64,000 nt of DNA from Platanthera guangdongensis (lineage: Eukaryota > Streptophyta > Magnoliopsida > Asparagales > Orchidaceae), in assembly GCA_039583875.1 (NCBI GenBank), contig CM077163.1, forward strand, positions 107,331,213 to 107,395,212, written 5' to 3'. The position numbers were made by a program, and so were the translations under genes. Below are positions 43,888 to 54,133 of this stretch, piece after piece; the stretch's first letter is position 1; each line of letters opens with the position of its first letter. The notes under the pieces were generated by a model. It made no database searches. It was given only the letters and a program-made list of their open reading frames with translations, and had not been told where the DNA came from.

Positions 43888-44302
43888 GGAAGCAAGAGAG
43901 TAACAAACCGCAACGATAAGAACAAGCCGCGAGAAGAGAAAGAAGCCGAACAGTGAAGCGAAGAAGAGAAAAGAGCACCAAGCCGGGCGAACAGAAAACA
44001 GGTCGTGCGGCTAGGAAGGCCTCTACCAAGAAGCAGAGCAAAGCAGAGGGAAAGAAGTCACACGACTTGAAAACGTCGGGCGAACAGAGGAGAACAAGTC
44101 GCACGGCGAAAGATGAGGCCGGGGCGACTAACAATCAGGAGCGGGTAGAAGGCAACAAGAATTAGAGCGCGGAGAATAGAAGAGATCGCGAAAACAGGTC
44201 GCGAAAAAGAAGGGGCAAGCCGCGCGGACAGGTCGCGCGGACAGACGGGGAATCAAGCCGCGAAAGCAAAGAGAGCGCACACAATCAGGAGGAATAGATC
44301 GA
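43888..44302 (-). other. Leader of the small Copia element (gag absent)
   Basis: 415 bp between primer site and pol. No frame resembles Gag or a zinc knuckle. It is rich in AGGTCGCGCGG/GCCGCGCGG words similar to those in its LTR. The relative at 58119 has a Gag region of about 600 bp at the corresponding place. Confidence 0.7.
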
Positions 44303-44316
44303 GTCCTCTGATACCA
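44303..44316 (-). other. Primer binding site, initiator tRNA-Met, small Copia element
   Basis: The plus strand reads TCCTCTGATACCA directly before the 5' LTR (TGGTATCAGAGGA in sense). Confidence 0.9.
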
Positions 44317-44679
44317 TGTTAAAAACCGAATAGAAAACAAACCGAAATGGTTTTAACTGAAACTTTATTATCCGAAAAAGGTATCTATTACAAAGGTATG
44401 CCCTCCCTTATATAGAATGGAGGAGAGATGAGAGAATACAAATAAGAGATGTGAGACTAAAAATTTACAGGACTAAGCGGACTATACAAAACAAGCCGCA
44501 CAAGCCGCGCGGTTAGACAGAAGGGCTAACCGCACGGCTACCACCAGAGAGAAAGAGAGATTGCCAGGGTAGACCGCCAGACCGCCCGATCTCCAAGCCG
44601 GCTGAGACAAACCACCAGACCGCGCGGTCTTCAACCCGCCAATACAGACCCCCAGACCGCCCAGTCACCAACTTCAACA
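44317..44679 (-). repeat. Small Copia 5' LTR
   Basis: 363 bp, identical in length to the other LTR. TATA (minus CTATATAAG) at 44407-44415. Palindrome-rich region 44499-44669 upstream includes a perfect 14-bp palindrome AGACCGCGCGGTCT at 44617-44630. Confidence 0.95.
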
Positions 44680-44684
44680 CTTTT
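44680..44684. repeat. Target-site duplication ctttt, right copy
   Basis: Exact copy of 37990-37994; the Tekay LTR resumes directly afterwards with TGCCTTGTAGCC. Confidence 0.93.
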
Positions 44685-45585
44685 GCCTTGTAGCCTCTGC
44701 AGGATTTGAGCAGGGCTTGGTGTTATTGCTTGGTACTTGGTGTACTTTTGCTTCTTTGGGCAGTGTTCATTTTCACTGTCATGTTTACTTACCATCTTTG
44801 TTCCATTTTAATTTAATGACCTAATTCAGATCATCTTGATTTACTTGCTGAGTTGTTCTTTTCTTTTCTGAATGCCTCAGGTTCTGACTAGTAGCCGAGT
44901 AGACGGCTGGATTTGTTGTGGTGTTGCTGGTGATCCCTTAAGTTGTAGGGATCTTTCTCTTGCTGTTGTGAGGTAGTTTTCATGTTTTCTTATAGACATG
45001 CATACTTGCCAGTAGGTTCGTGTCAGTTTGTTGGCGCCCACTGGTAGTTTTACCTTATGATACTAGATATATTTCTTTTATTGCTACCTTTTCTAGAGAT
45101 AGTCTACTTGCTCTTGGGAAGTTTTATGCTAGGTTGCTAGTTATTTTTAAACCTAAAAACAATACTATAAGTATATCTCATGATCAGCATGTTTTATAAA
45201 ACTCATACACTACTTTTCAAGCAACGTAAACAAAGATCATTTTCATACTTATAATATATTATAAATCTAGAGTCTTGCATAGTATAAGTTGACCTCAGGG
45301 GTCTCTTATGCGCTCTCATAGGATGTCAAATATAAATAAAGTATTTTCCCCTGCGTATAAGTATAGTTTTAAAACTGTGGACTAGGTGATCCACCAAGCC
45401 GAGGGATACGGCCTCTAAAATATAACTGATTTTTCTAATTATTAAACTTATGAATTTTTATAGTCTAGTTAGATGGTGTTCGCCTGAGCGTCGACAGTTA
45501 TCCCCTACTCGATGTGGCATCACAACGCTTGTTTTTCTCATACTCTGAGATTTCTTGAATTCGGAGAAAAATGCGGGTTATGACA
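44685..45585 (+). repeat. Tekay copy 2, 5' LTR, second part
   Basis: Continues the left LTR after the nested Copia element and ends AATGCGGGTTATGACA. Aligns with 53231-54128 of the right LTR. Confidence 0.93.
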
Positions 45586-45600
45586 GTTGCTATCAGAGGG
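45586..45600 (+). other. Primer binding site, initiator tRNA-Met, Tekay copy 2
   Basis: GTTGCTATCAGAGGG right after the LTR; it matches TGGTATCAGAG with one G-to-C change. The following GGTTGCTTGACAATTTGTCG can fold on itself, as in copy 1. Confidence 0.85.
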
Positions 45601-45744
45601 AGGTTGCTTGACAATTTGTCGGGCAAACTTTCCTTGTAGGTATTAGATGTTTTTCATCATATCATACACAAACCGATATGTCATCAGCACGTCTTGGCTG
45701 AAGCACGAACACTACACTCATATCATAACATGAAGTATACAGGG

Positions 45745-45774
45745 CATATTATATAGTATGAGATGCATAATATG
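45745..45774 (+). other. Leader hairpin A, Tekay copy 2
   Basis: Arms CATATTATA (45745-45753) and CATAATATG (45766-45774), one mismatch, around loop TAGTATGAGATG. Confidence 0.7.
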
Positions 45775-45807
45775 TGTCTGTATATGGATCCACCATAGGG
45801 GCAACAT

Positions 45808-45842
45808 GTGAGGGTTATGTATTATGGGATACATAACCTCAC
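45808..45842 (+). other. Leader hairpin B, Tekay copy 2
   Basis: Arms GTGAGGGTTATG (45808-45819) and CATAACCTCAC (45832-45842), one bulge, around loop TATTATGGGATA. Confidence 0.75.
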
Positions 45843-45878
45843 CACATGAATGCGACTAGCACGTTTCTTTTTCGTTGT

Positions 45879-45908
45879 AATGTTATGTAGTATGGGATGC
45901 ATAACATT
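45879..45908 (+). other. Leader hairpin C, Tekay copy 2
   Basis: Arms AATGTTATG (45879-45887) and CATAACATT (45900-45908) pair perfectly around loop TAGTATGGGATG. Confidence 0.78.
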
Positions 45909-46271
45909 TTCATGCATACGCCGCTCGTGACATGCATTAGGGCCTTTTAAAATGTATAGCACAATCATGCATAGCATAACATTGCATAAGCACAACATGC
46001 CAAGTTAAAGATTTGAAGGATTACATATGTACACACATGGTTTTTAAATCAGAAAAATAATATAAATTCATGCATTCCCAATCTAGGCACAAGAGTTAGA
46101 TGATGGTGGTTAACCATCCTAGGCTAGGCATAGCATCACTTTGGTTAAACAAAGAAAAATCCCAGAGCAAGTTTAGTAGTTTTAAGATCATATTTATGTT
46201 TGTATTGTCTGTACTTGTAGTTAGTTCCAACTATTATACCAGGATTTGACTAATGTCGATATCACCATAGG

Positions 46272-47501
46272 ATGGCAAGACGTCCTTCGATGAGGTCGAC
46301 TCCCCTGACTGAGGGTGAGACTTCTGGTGCGCGGAGTGATGTGGTGATCGAGAGCTTGCAGTTGTGCAACGATTCCTTAACCAGGCAGTTGGTGGAGATG
46401 CAGGTCCAGATCCAGTCTCTGGCGGCAGTTGTGGCAGGACATACTCAGGGAGTGCAGGACCCTGCAGGGGGTTCATTTGCCCCTCCACCTCCTGCTCCCC
46501 TGAGACCTCCAGTGGTGGTGCCAGCAGAGATGGCCTTTATTTCTCAGTTTCAGAGACTTAGCCCTCCTACATATGATGGGAAGGCAGATTTCATGGTCAT
46601 AGATGATTGGCTGATCTCCATGGAGGAGATGTTCTTGTACTTTGGTTTTGCAGATGATCAGATAGTGATGATAGCCGCCTATCAGCTAAAGGGTTTGGCT
46701 AAGAGCTGGTGGCTTAGGGAAAAGGAGAGCTTGGTGGCTGGTTGCACTTGGGCATTGTTCAAGGAGATGTTGTTGAGGAAGTTCTTGACTTAAGTCGAGC
46801 GTGACCGACTTATGAATGACTTCCTTCACCTGAAGCAGAGGCAACACACGGTCAATGAGTATGAGATAGAGTTCAGCAAGTTGAGCCGGTTTACCCCTGG
46901 GTTTGTGAGTGTTGAAGCAGATCGAGTCAAGCGGTTCCTTGGTGGCTTGAGGAGCGAGGTTCAGCAGTTAGCCAGTGCTTATGGATCAACGACTTATGCA
47001 GGGGTTGTGGAGGCTGCTCTGAAAGTGGAGGCTATTGAGACCGCAAAGAACAGAGGCCAGCAAATGAGGAAGGACAAGAGAAAGTCTGCTGAGGAGAAGA
47101 ACCCCCAGGTACTCGATGCTGCTTCGGGAAAGAAGAGCAAGGTTGTGTGTAGCTTCTATGGCCGGTCAGGCCACCCTGTTGAGAGGTGTTTCAAGAAGGC
47201 GGGAGCTCAGAAGAATGAGCGAGTTCATGCCATTCAAGTTGCTCCTAGGAAGGATGTTCCCTGTTCTGTGTGCAAACGACCCTGGCATGATGCTGCCCAG
47301 TGCTGGTCCAAGGATAGAGTCTGCTATTAGTGTAGCCAAAAGGGCCATATCAAGACATGGTGTCCTCAGGTCCAGCCTATTCTACAGGCAGTTCCACTTC
47401 AGGCTTTACCTCTGCCTCAGCGTGTGGACAATGACAAGGGAAAGCTGAACGTGATCTCTTCCGAGGAGGCTCAGACCTCGACTCAGGTCATCTCAGGTTA
47501 G
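46272..47501 (+). pseudogene. gag: Gag, Tekay copy 2
   Basis: One frame from ATG 46272 (MARRPSMRSTPLTEGETSG) to the TAG at 47499, broken by TAA at 46791-46793 and TAG at 47328-47330. Core: FISQFQRLSPPTYDGKADFM, KSWWLREKESLVAGCTWALF and MNDFLHLKQRQHTVNEYEIE. Knuckles: CSFYGRSGHPVERC (second Cys is Tyr, as in copy 1), CSVCKRPWHDAAQC (Gly to Trp) and, after the stop, CSQKGHIKTWC. The terminal TQVISG and the TAG in the splice donor are shared with copy 1. Confidence 0.88.
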
Positions 47502-47589
47502 TTGTTTTCCTAGCTTGAAAGTTTTATTTACTAGAATGGTTATATTTTTGTTTTGGTAGTTCCTTAGTTGCTTATATATACTCCTATAG
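47497..47589 (+). other. Putative GT-AG intron between gag and protease, Tekay copy 2
   Basis: 93-nt T-rich interval, TCAG|GTTAGTTG to CCTATAG|GGAAA. It contains several in-frame TAG codons. Removing it joins VIS-G to G-K-F-K-V-K, the same protein junction as in copy 1 even though the two intervals differ in length (93 versus 85 nt). Start (GTTAG..T..TTxCCTAG) and end (TTCCTTAGT.GC...TATAG) are conserved between copies. Confidence 0.65.
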
Positions 47590-48233
47590 GGAAATTTAAG
47601 GTGAAGAACCGCTGGGCGTGTGTTCTGTTCGATTCCGGCACTACCCACTCGTTTGTGGCTAGAGCTTTGGTAGAGCGTTATCGGTTGGTTCTAGATCAAG
47701 TTCATGATATCTTCCACGTCAAGTTCCATTCTGGTGAATCTGTGTTGTCAGATTTGGGCATTTTGGATTGCCCTGTTTTGTTGGGGGACTTTCTTGCGAA
47801 GGCAGACTTGAAGATCATTGATTTAGAGGACTTTGATGTTATTCTGGGCATGAACTGGTTGTCTAAGTATGATGCGGTTATTCGGTACAAAGGGAAGCGC
47901 TTGGACTTCATCAAGGACAATGGTTAGCCTGGAAGTGTGTATGCTGATCCATGCCAGGATTCTCCTATCATTTCTGCGGTATGTGCTCATAAGTTGTTTC
48001 ATTCTGATTGTTTTGCTTGTTTAGTCTCGATGGTTGGGACTGCTGTCAGTGTACCGCGCTTGGAGGAGATTCCTGTTGTTCGTGGTTTCTCCGATGTTTT
48101 TCCTGATGACCTTCCTGGTCTTCCCCCCGAGCGGGATGTTGAGTTTGTGATTGATTTGGAACTGGGTACGCGTCCTATTGCTAAGGCGCCTTATCGGATG
48201 GCCCCTCGTGAGTTGGAGGAGTCGCGAGTCTAG
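47590..48233 (+). pseudogene. pol: Protease region, Tekay copy 2
   Basis: CVLFDSGTTHSFVARALVER, VILGMNWLSKYDAVIRYKGK, then LPGLPPERDVEFVIDLELGT. A TAG near 47926 interrupts after IKDNG, and another at 48231-48233 replaces the Gln in RVQLDELF. Otherwise the frame continues towards RT. Confidence 0.87.
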
Positions 48234-48739
48234 TTGGACGAGTTGTTTGCAAAAGGTTTTATCAGGCCGAGTTCGTCGCCTTGGGGTTCTCCTGTTCTAT
48301 TTGTGAAGAAGAAGGATGGTCGATGAGGCTGTGCATTGATTATAGGGAGCTGAACAAAGTTACCATTAAGAACAGGCACCCTCTGCCGAGTATCGATGAT
48401 TTATTTGATCAGTTGCGTTGTAGCACGGTGTTTTCTAAGATGGACCTTCGATCAGGATATCATCAGCTCAGGATCCGTGAGTCGGACATTCCACGGACTG
48501 CTTTCAGGTCGAGCCATGGGCATTTCGAATTCCTGGTTATGTCATTTGGTTTGACCAACGCGCCATCAGCATTCATGGACATGATGAACCGGGTGTTCAA
48601 GGACTTTCTAGACAAGTTCGTGGTGGTATTCATCGATGATGTGTTGATCTACTCTCGCGGTGCTGAGGAGCATGAGCAGCATCTGCGATTGGTTCTATCT
48701 GCTTTGAGAGACCATCAGTTATTCGCCAGTCTGAGTTAA
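48234..48739 (+). pseudogene. pol: Reverse transcriptase, Tekay copy 2
   Basis: A one-base loss near 48317 (inside KKKDG-SMRL) shifts the frame. It then reads [46 protein letters not shown] and catalytic [10 protein letters not shown]. It stops at TAA 48737-48739 just before [15 protein letters not shown]. Confidence 0.88.
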
Positions 48740-49303
48740 TGTGAATTCTGGTTGTCCCAGGTTTCCTTCCTGGGTCATGTGGTGAAAAAAGATGGCATTT
48801 CGGTTGACCCGGAAAAGATTTCTACTGTGATGGATTGGCAAAGGCCGAGCACACCCAAGGAGATTAGGAGCTTCTTGGGGTTGGCCGGCTATTATAGAAG
48901 ATTCGTGGAGGTCTTTTCTACACTGGCAGCGCCCTTGACTAAGCTAACACAGAAGAATGCGGCATTCATTTGGAGCGAGAAATGCGAGGAGGCTTTTCTG
49001 GAGCTGAAGTGCAAGTTGTGTTCAGCTCCTGTTTTGACATTGCCTACGGAGGGCATGTACTATGATGTGTATGTGGATGCCTCGCATGTTGGGCTCCGAG
49101 GTGTGTTGATGCAAGAAGGGAAGGTGATTGCGTATGGGTCGAGGCAATTGAAGACTCATGAAAGGAACTACCGTACGCATGATCTGGAGTTTGCAGCAGT
49201 GATCTTTGCCCTGAAGCTGTGGAGACATTTACTTTATGGTGCCCAGTGCAAGATCTACACCGATCATAAAAGCCTAAATACGTGTTCACACAGAAGGAGT
49301 TAA
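48740..49303 (+). pseudogene. pol: RT thumb and RNase H, Tekay copy 2
   Basis: [37 protein letters not shown], then RNase [21 protein letters not shown] and [16 protein letters not shown] one-base loss near 49278 (in KSLKYVF) changes frame to the next segment. Confidence 0.88.
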
Positions 49304-50397
49304 ATCTGCGCCAGCGGCGGTGGCTAGAGTATGTGGTCGATTATGATGTGGACATACAGTATCAACCGGGCAATGCCAATGTGGTGGCCGATGCCCTGAG
49401 CCGGAAGATAGGGAAGATCTTTAATCTCACCGCCGATCATTTAGTGGAAGAGTTTCTCCTGATGGATATTTCTGTGGGACGCTGTGACATGCAGAGCAGT
49501 TTGGCAGTGGTAGAGCCATCTTGGATTGCACTCACCAGATTACACCAGAAGGATGATACGGATCTTCTACACTTATACCTCAGGACTGAGAGAGGGGAGT
49601 TGCAAGATTTTTCTATCGATGATGCGGGTACGTTGAAGTACCGCGGCAGGTTTTGCATCACAACTGTTGGAGATATCAGGGGTATGATTTGCAGAGAGGC
49701 TCATGGATCCAGTGTTGCCTACCATCCAAGATCTACAAAGATGTATCATGAATTGAAGCAGATTCCCTGGTGGTGTGGGCTGAAGGGAGATATAGCCCGA
49801 TTTGTTGCTGAGTGCCACACTTGCAAGCGTGTGAAGGCCGATCATGGAAGGCCTGGTGTCAAGTTAACTCCGTTGGAGATCCCTACTTGGAAGTGGGAAA
49901 GTATTTCTATGGACTTCATTACGGGCTTGTCGAGATCTCCTAGAGGTTTTGATTCTGTTTGTGTTATAGTGGACAGACTTACGAAGTGTGCTCACTTCGT
50001 ACCGTACAAGATTGACTATCCGATGAAAAAGATAGCAGAGCTATATCTGAATGAAGTCATCCGTCTACACGTTGTGCCAGTTAGCATCATTTCAGATCGA
50101 GACTCCCCTTTTACATCTCGCTTCTGGAGGAGTCTGCAAGAAGGTTTGGGTACAGATTTGAGGTATTCTACAGCTTACCACCCCCAGAATAATGGTCAGA
50201 CTGAGCGAGTGAACCAGATAGTTGAGGATATGATCAGGTGCTACATCTTGGACCATGGAGGAGCGTGGGATCAACATTTGCGGCTTATGGAATTCGCATA
50301 CAATAATAGTTACCAAATGAGCTTGCAAATGGCTCCATTTGCAAGCCTTGTATGGGAGGTGCTGCAAAACTCTCTTGTTTTGTACGGAGGTCGGTGA
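49282..50397 (+). pseudogene. pol: Integrase, Tekay copy 2
   Basis: Starts [20 protein letters not shown] with the end of RNase H ([10 protein letters not shown]). Integrase: H-H-C-C zinc region ending [15 protein letters not shown]; core Asp in [11 protein letters not shown] and SIISDRDSPFTSRF; Glu in NNGQTERVNQIVED. It ends after MAPF in a frame change near 50340. Confidence 0.9.
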
Positions 50398-50947
50398 GAG
50401 GCCTGTGTTGGGTCCAGATGCGCTCAAGGAAATGGAAACTGCTGTGAAGCTTATTCGAGAAAAGCTTCGTATTGCTCAGGAGAGATATGAGAAGAATGCC
50501 AACCGGCGTAGGTCTGACTTGGAGTTTTCTGAAGGGGACCTTGTGTTTCTTAAGGTTTCCCCGATGGTTGGTGTTAAGAGGTTCAGTAAGAACTGGAAAT
50601 TGGACCCGAAGTATGTGGGCCCATTTAAGATTGTTGAACGGATTGGCATGTCATCATATAGATTGGATTTGCTAGCAAATTTCCCAGGTATTCATAATGT
50701 GTTTCATGTAAGCCAATTACGGAAGTGTGTGCGAAGCAGTGGGCAAGTCTTGGATGGGGTGCCCCAGTTGGAGCCTAATCTTTCATATGTTGAGGTGCCG
50801 GTCCGCATCTTGGATACTCAAGATAGGGTACTGCGGATGAAGTCTATCCCGATGGTGAAAGTTCTATGGAAGAATCAGGATTTGGAAAGCACGACTTTGG
50901 AGCTAGAGTCGGCTATGAGGGAGGCCCACCCTCATCTGTTCCCTTGA
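50343..50947 (+). pseudogene. pol: Integrase C terminus with chromodomain-like tail, Tekay copy 2
   Basis: QALYGRCCKTLLFCTEVGER, LEFSEGDLVFLKVSPMVGVK, YVGPFKIVERIGMSSYRL and FHVSQLRKCV form the GPY/F region. The tail VRILDTQDRVLRMKSIPMVK then WKNQDLESTTLELES is the chromodomain-like end, matching copy 1. The stop is natural and lies about 95 bp before the polypurine tract. Confidence 0.85.
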
Positions 50948-51040
50948 TTTGATAGGTACGTTTCCTTTCTAGTACTCTTGTTTGTTACCTTCCTTATATA
51001 GTAAAAGTAGTGTATGTAAAGTTTCGGGACGAAACTTCCT

Positions 51041-51054
51041 TTTAGGGGGAGGGA
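51041..51054 (+). other. Polypurine tract, Tekay copy 2
   Basis: TTTTAGGGGGAGGG directly before the 3' LTR start TGTAACGCCCCCG. Confidence 0.8.
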
Positions 51055-51055
51055 C

Positions 51056-54000
51056 TGTAACGCCCCCGATTTTTCTGCGATTATTTAATTCTCGTTGGGC
51101 GTTACGTTGACGCATTTTCGGTAGGTGCCATTTGTTAGAGCGTGGTCTTAGCTCTTTAGATTCCTTGTGTGGATTGTTGGTAGCCCTTTTGGCAAGATCC
51201 CCTAGCAAGCCGGGTCTGTTTTGGTGACCGGTGAGGCCTCTCGGGGGATGCATGTGTTTTGGCTTCGGGTAGTGATAACCCGAGTTTTGTTCGTCGAAAG
51301 TTAATTTCGACTTCACAGTTGTGTTCGTAGCGTGGGTATTTAGCCACGGTGCGAATTTCGTCGGATTCCGAGGTGGTTCGGTTTTCGTGTCATTTTGATG
51401 TGTTAATAATAATGGATGTCATGATTAATTAATTTATAAAGATTGAAATGAATGGCTTTTAGGCGGCAGTTAGGATGAATAGGCATGTCCATGTATATGT
51501 ATTTATAGCCTTAAGAAATAAACGAGACTATTCATTTTATCCTTCTGTGGTAGAGAAACCGCTGCATGTTCGAGAGGAAGTAAAAAACCGCTAACCCTAC
51601 TACCCTTCAAACGCCGATTCTGGGAGCGTTAGTGGACGAAATTCGATTCTGAAAGCGGATTTGGAGTGCTCTCGCCTAGACCTTCATTCCTACGGTAAGG
51701 GATTCAATTTTCATGGTGTTTTTAGGGGTCTCAGAATTTCTGGTTTGATCTTTCTCCGCCATTAAAACCCTAGATCTTGTTTAGGTGCTGTTGCGGCTGG
51801 AGCTGAGAGAGAGAGGAAGGGCTGTGCAAGTTAAATCGCTGGTATTTGAGGCAAGTGGTGCTCCTACCCTTGCCAAGTTTTCTTCTCCTTTTCATGGTCA
51901 TATTTGCTATAATTTTCCCTATTTCCAGATATTGATATTTTACTCTGTTTTTCCGTCAAAAAGCATGTGAATCTTAAACCATAATGCTCCTTTATGTTTC
52001 TTTTTGCATTTTCTCAAGTTCTGGAACTCAAGTTTTCGGCTGGGTTGCTGTAGTCTTGTTTGTTTTTATCAAATTGTTCCCTGTTAATCATTCAAATTGT
52101 TACCTGTTAATCATTCAAATTGTTCCCTGTTAATCTCGGTTGGGGTAAAAATTAGCCTATCAGCCCTAGATTTAGTAGCAGTGGGCTTTCCTACTTATAT
52201 TACGAGAAATAGGATTGGATTAAGCTAAGAAGATTAGACGGAAACGAAGATAGAGGTGCAGGATTGTTTGTGCACTCAATGCAGCCAGATCGACGGAAAT
52301 CATCGATCTGGGTTCGACGATTATCGTCGAGCTGAGCTCGACAATGTGCCTTAGTTCTGGGTCCGACGGAAATCGTCAAACGGAGTTCGACGATTTTCCC
52401 GTGGCCAGTGTTTGGTGTAAGGAAAATCGTCGAACGGCGTTCGACGATTTCTGCCGTGACCTTTGTTTGACGAAAGGAAAATCATCGAATGACGTTCGAT
52501 GATATTTCCCGTGGAATGTATTAGACGTTTTCCTATGGCCCGTGTTTAACGCAAAATCGTCGAACGGAGTTCGACGATTTCCTGTGGCCTGGGGTTAAGG
52601 AAAATCGTCGAACGCCGTTTAATGACTTTTCCCGTGACCTGTGATCGACGAAAGGCAAATCGTCGAACGGAGTTCGACGATTTCCCGTGTCCTGTGATTC
52701 GACGAAAATCGTCGAGCTGCGTTCGACGATTTTCCTGAGTTCGACGATATTTACCGCGCTCGACGAAAATCGTCGAGCTGCGTTCGACGATTCCTGTAGG
52801 CTGAGTTTTTTTCTTTTCAGTTACCTTTTTCCCGAGTGATTACCTCCTAGCGGGGATGTCTTGTCGGCCTTTCTTTCTTCCTTTACTTTGAGGGCCGAAT
52901 CGTGGGTTATGGCAGGTAGTGGTATTTTGACGCTCTAAAGGAGCGGGATGTTTTGTGTGCAAGCCGTGGCCATCACTTTTTTTGTCCCAGGTACGGGCTG
53001 GGTATTGTTGTGGCCGCCACCCTTTTTATCCCAGGCACGGACTGGGTTTGTGGTGGTTTTGTGCTGACAGTGAAATTTTATTTTTGTTGGAACTGTTTTG
53101 TTTGAGGGACTGTTTTTGGTCACCAACTCAGGTCCATGACGATTTACTACTGCCATTCCTCACAAATTAGGATTGTTAGGTGTTTATTCGTTGTAGAATG
53201 CAGCATATTGTGTCAAGTTTTCTTGTCTTTTGCCTTGTAGCCTTTGCAGGATTTTAGCAGGCTTGGTGTTGTTGCTTGGTACTTGGTGTACTTTTGCTTC
53301 TTTGGGCAGTGTTTGTTTTCACGGTCATGTTTACTTACCCTCTTTGTTCCATTTTAATTTAATACCCTAATTCAGATCTTCTTGATTTACTTGCTGAGGT
53401 GTTCTTTTCTTTTCTGAATACCTCAGGTTCTGACTAGTAGCCGAGTAGACAGCTAGATTTGTTGTGGTGTTGCTGGTGATCCCTTGAGTTGTAGGGATCT
53501 TTCTCTTGCTGTTGTGAGGTAGTTTATTGTTTTTTTACAGACATACATACTTGTCGGTGGGTTCGTGTCAGTTTGTTCGCGCCCACTGGTAGTTTTACCT
53601 TATGATACTAGATATATTTCTTTTGCTGATACCTTTTCTGGAGATAGTCTACTTGCTCTTGGGAAGTTTTATGCAGGTTGCTAGCTATTTTTAAACCTGA
53701 AAACACTACTATAAGTATATCTCATTATCAACATGTTTTATAAAACTCATACACTACTTTTCAAGCAACGTAAACAAAGATCATTTTCCTACTTATAATA
53801 TACTATAAATCTAGAGTCTTGTATAGTATAAGTTGACCTCGGGGGTCACTTATGCGCTCTCATAGGATGTCAAATATAAATAAAGTATTTTCCGCTGCGT
53901 ATAAGTATAGTTTTAAAATTGTGGACTAGATGATCCACCAAGCCGAGGAATACGGCCTCTAAAATATAACTGATTTTTCTAATCATTAAACTTATGAATT

Positions 54001-54128
54001 TTAATAGTCTAGTTAGATGGTATTCACCTGAGTGTCGTCAGTTATCCCATGCTCGACGTGGCATCACGACGCGTATTTTTCTCATACTCTGATACTTCTT
54101 GAATTCAGAGAAAATGCGGGTTGTGACA
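51056..54128 (+). repeat. Tekay copy 2, 3' LTR
   Basis: 3073 bp, whole. It shows the uninterrupted form of the LTR that is split at 37994/44685. Contains the hairpin array 52288-52795. Differences from the left LTR are more numerous than between the two Athila LTRs. Confidence 0.95.
52288..52795. repeat. Array of TCGTCGA hairpins, right LTR of Tekay copy 2
   Basis: Same foldback units as 37050-37555, including AAATCGTCGAAC-GGC-GTTCGACGATTT near 52425-52451. Some units have drifted in one arm. Confidence 0.83.
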
Positions 54129-54133
54129 CAAGC
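54129..54133. repeat. Target-site duplication caagc, right copy
   Basis: Exact copy of 35813-35817. Confidence 0.95.

Larger units (their letters stand above)
37995..44679 (-). mobile_element. Small-LTR Ty1/Copia element lacking gag
   Basis: Two 363-bp LTRs (37995-38357, 44317-44679) with eight mismatches counted by eye, TSD ctttt, minus strand. Primer site for initiator tRNA-Met at 44303-44316 and polypurine tract beside the left LTR. Pol is recognisable from protease to RNase H but there is no gag. It is interrupted in RNase H by a solo LTR (38696-40988). A related, older copy with gag is at 58119-62397. Confidence 0.92.
35818..54128 (+). mobile_element. Tekay-type Gypsy element (second copy) carrying nested insertions
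   Basis: Plus strand, TSD caagc, inserted in the third ORF of the SIRE-type element. The left LTR (35818-37994 plus 44685-45585) is split by a small Copia element; the right LTR (51056-54128) is whole. Internal region 45586-51055: primer site, leader with three hairpins, gag, GT-AG interval, protease, RT, RNase H, integrase, chromodomain-like tail, polypurine tract. Its own length without the nested Copia element is about 11.6 kb. Stops and frameshifts throughout the coding region make it inactive. It is related to the copy at 14976-25978. Confidence 0.92.

Noticed and set aside
46791..47330. Stops in Tekay copy 2 gag as a sign of cytosine deamination
   Set aside because: Compared with copy 1, these codons are best explained by TCA-to-TAA and TTG-to-TAG changes, which are not C-to-T transitions.
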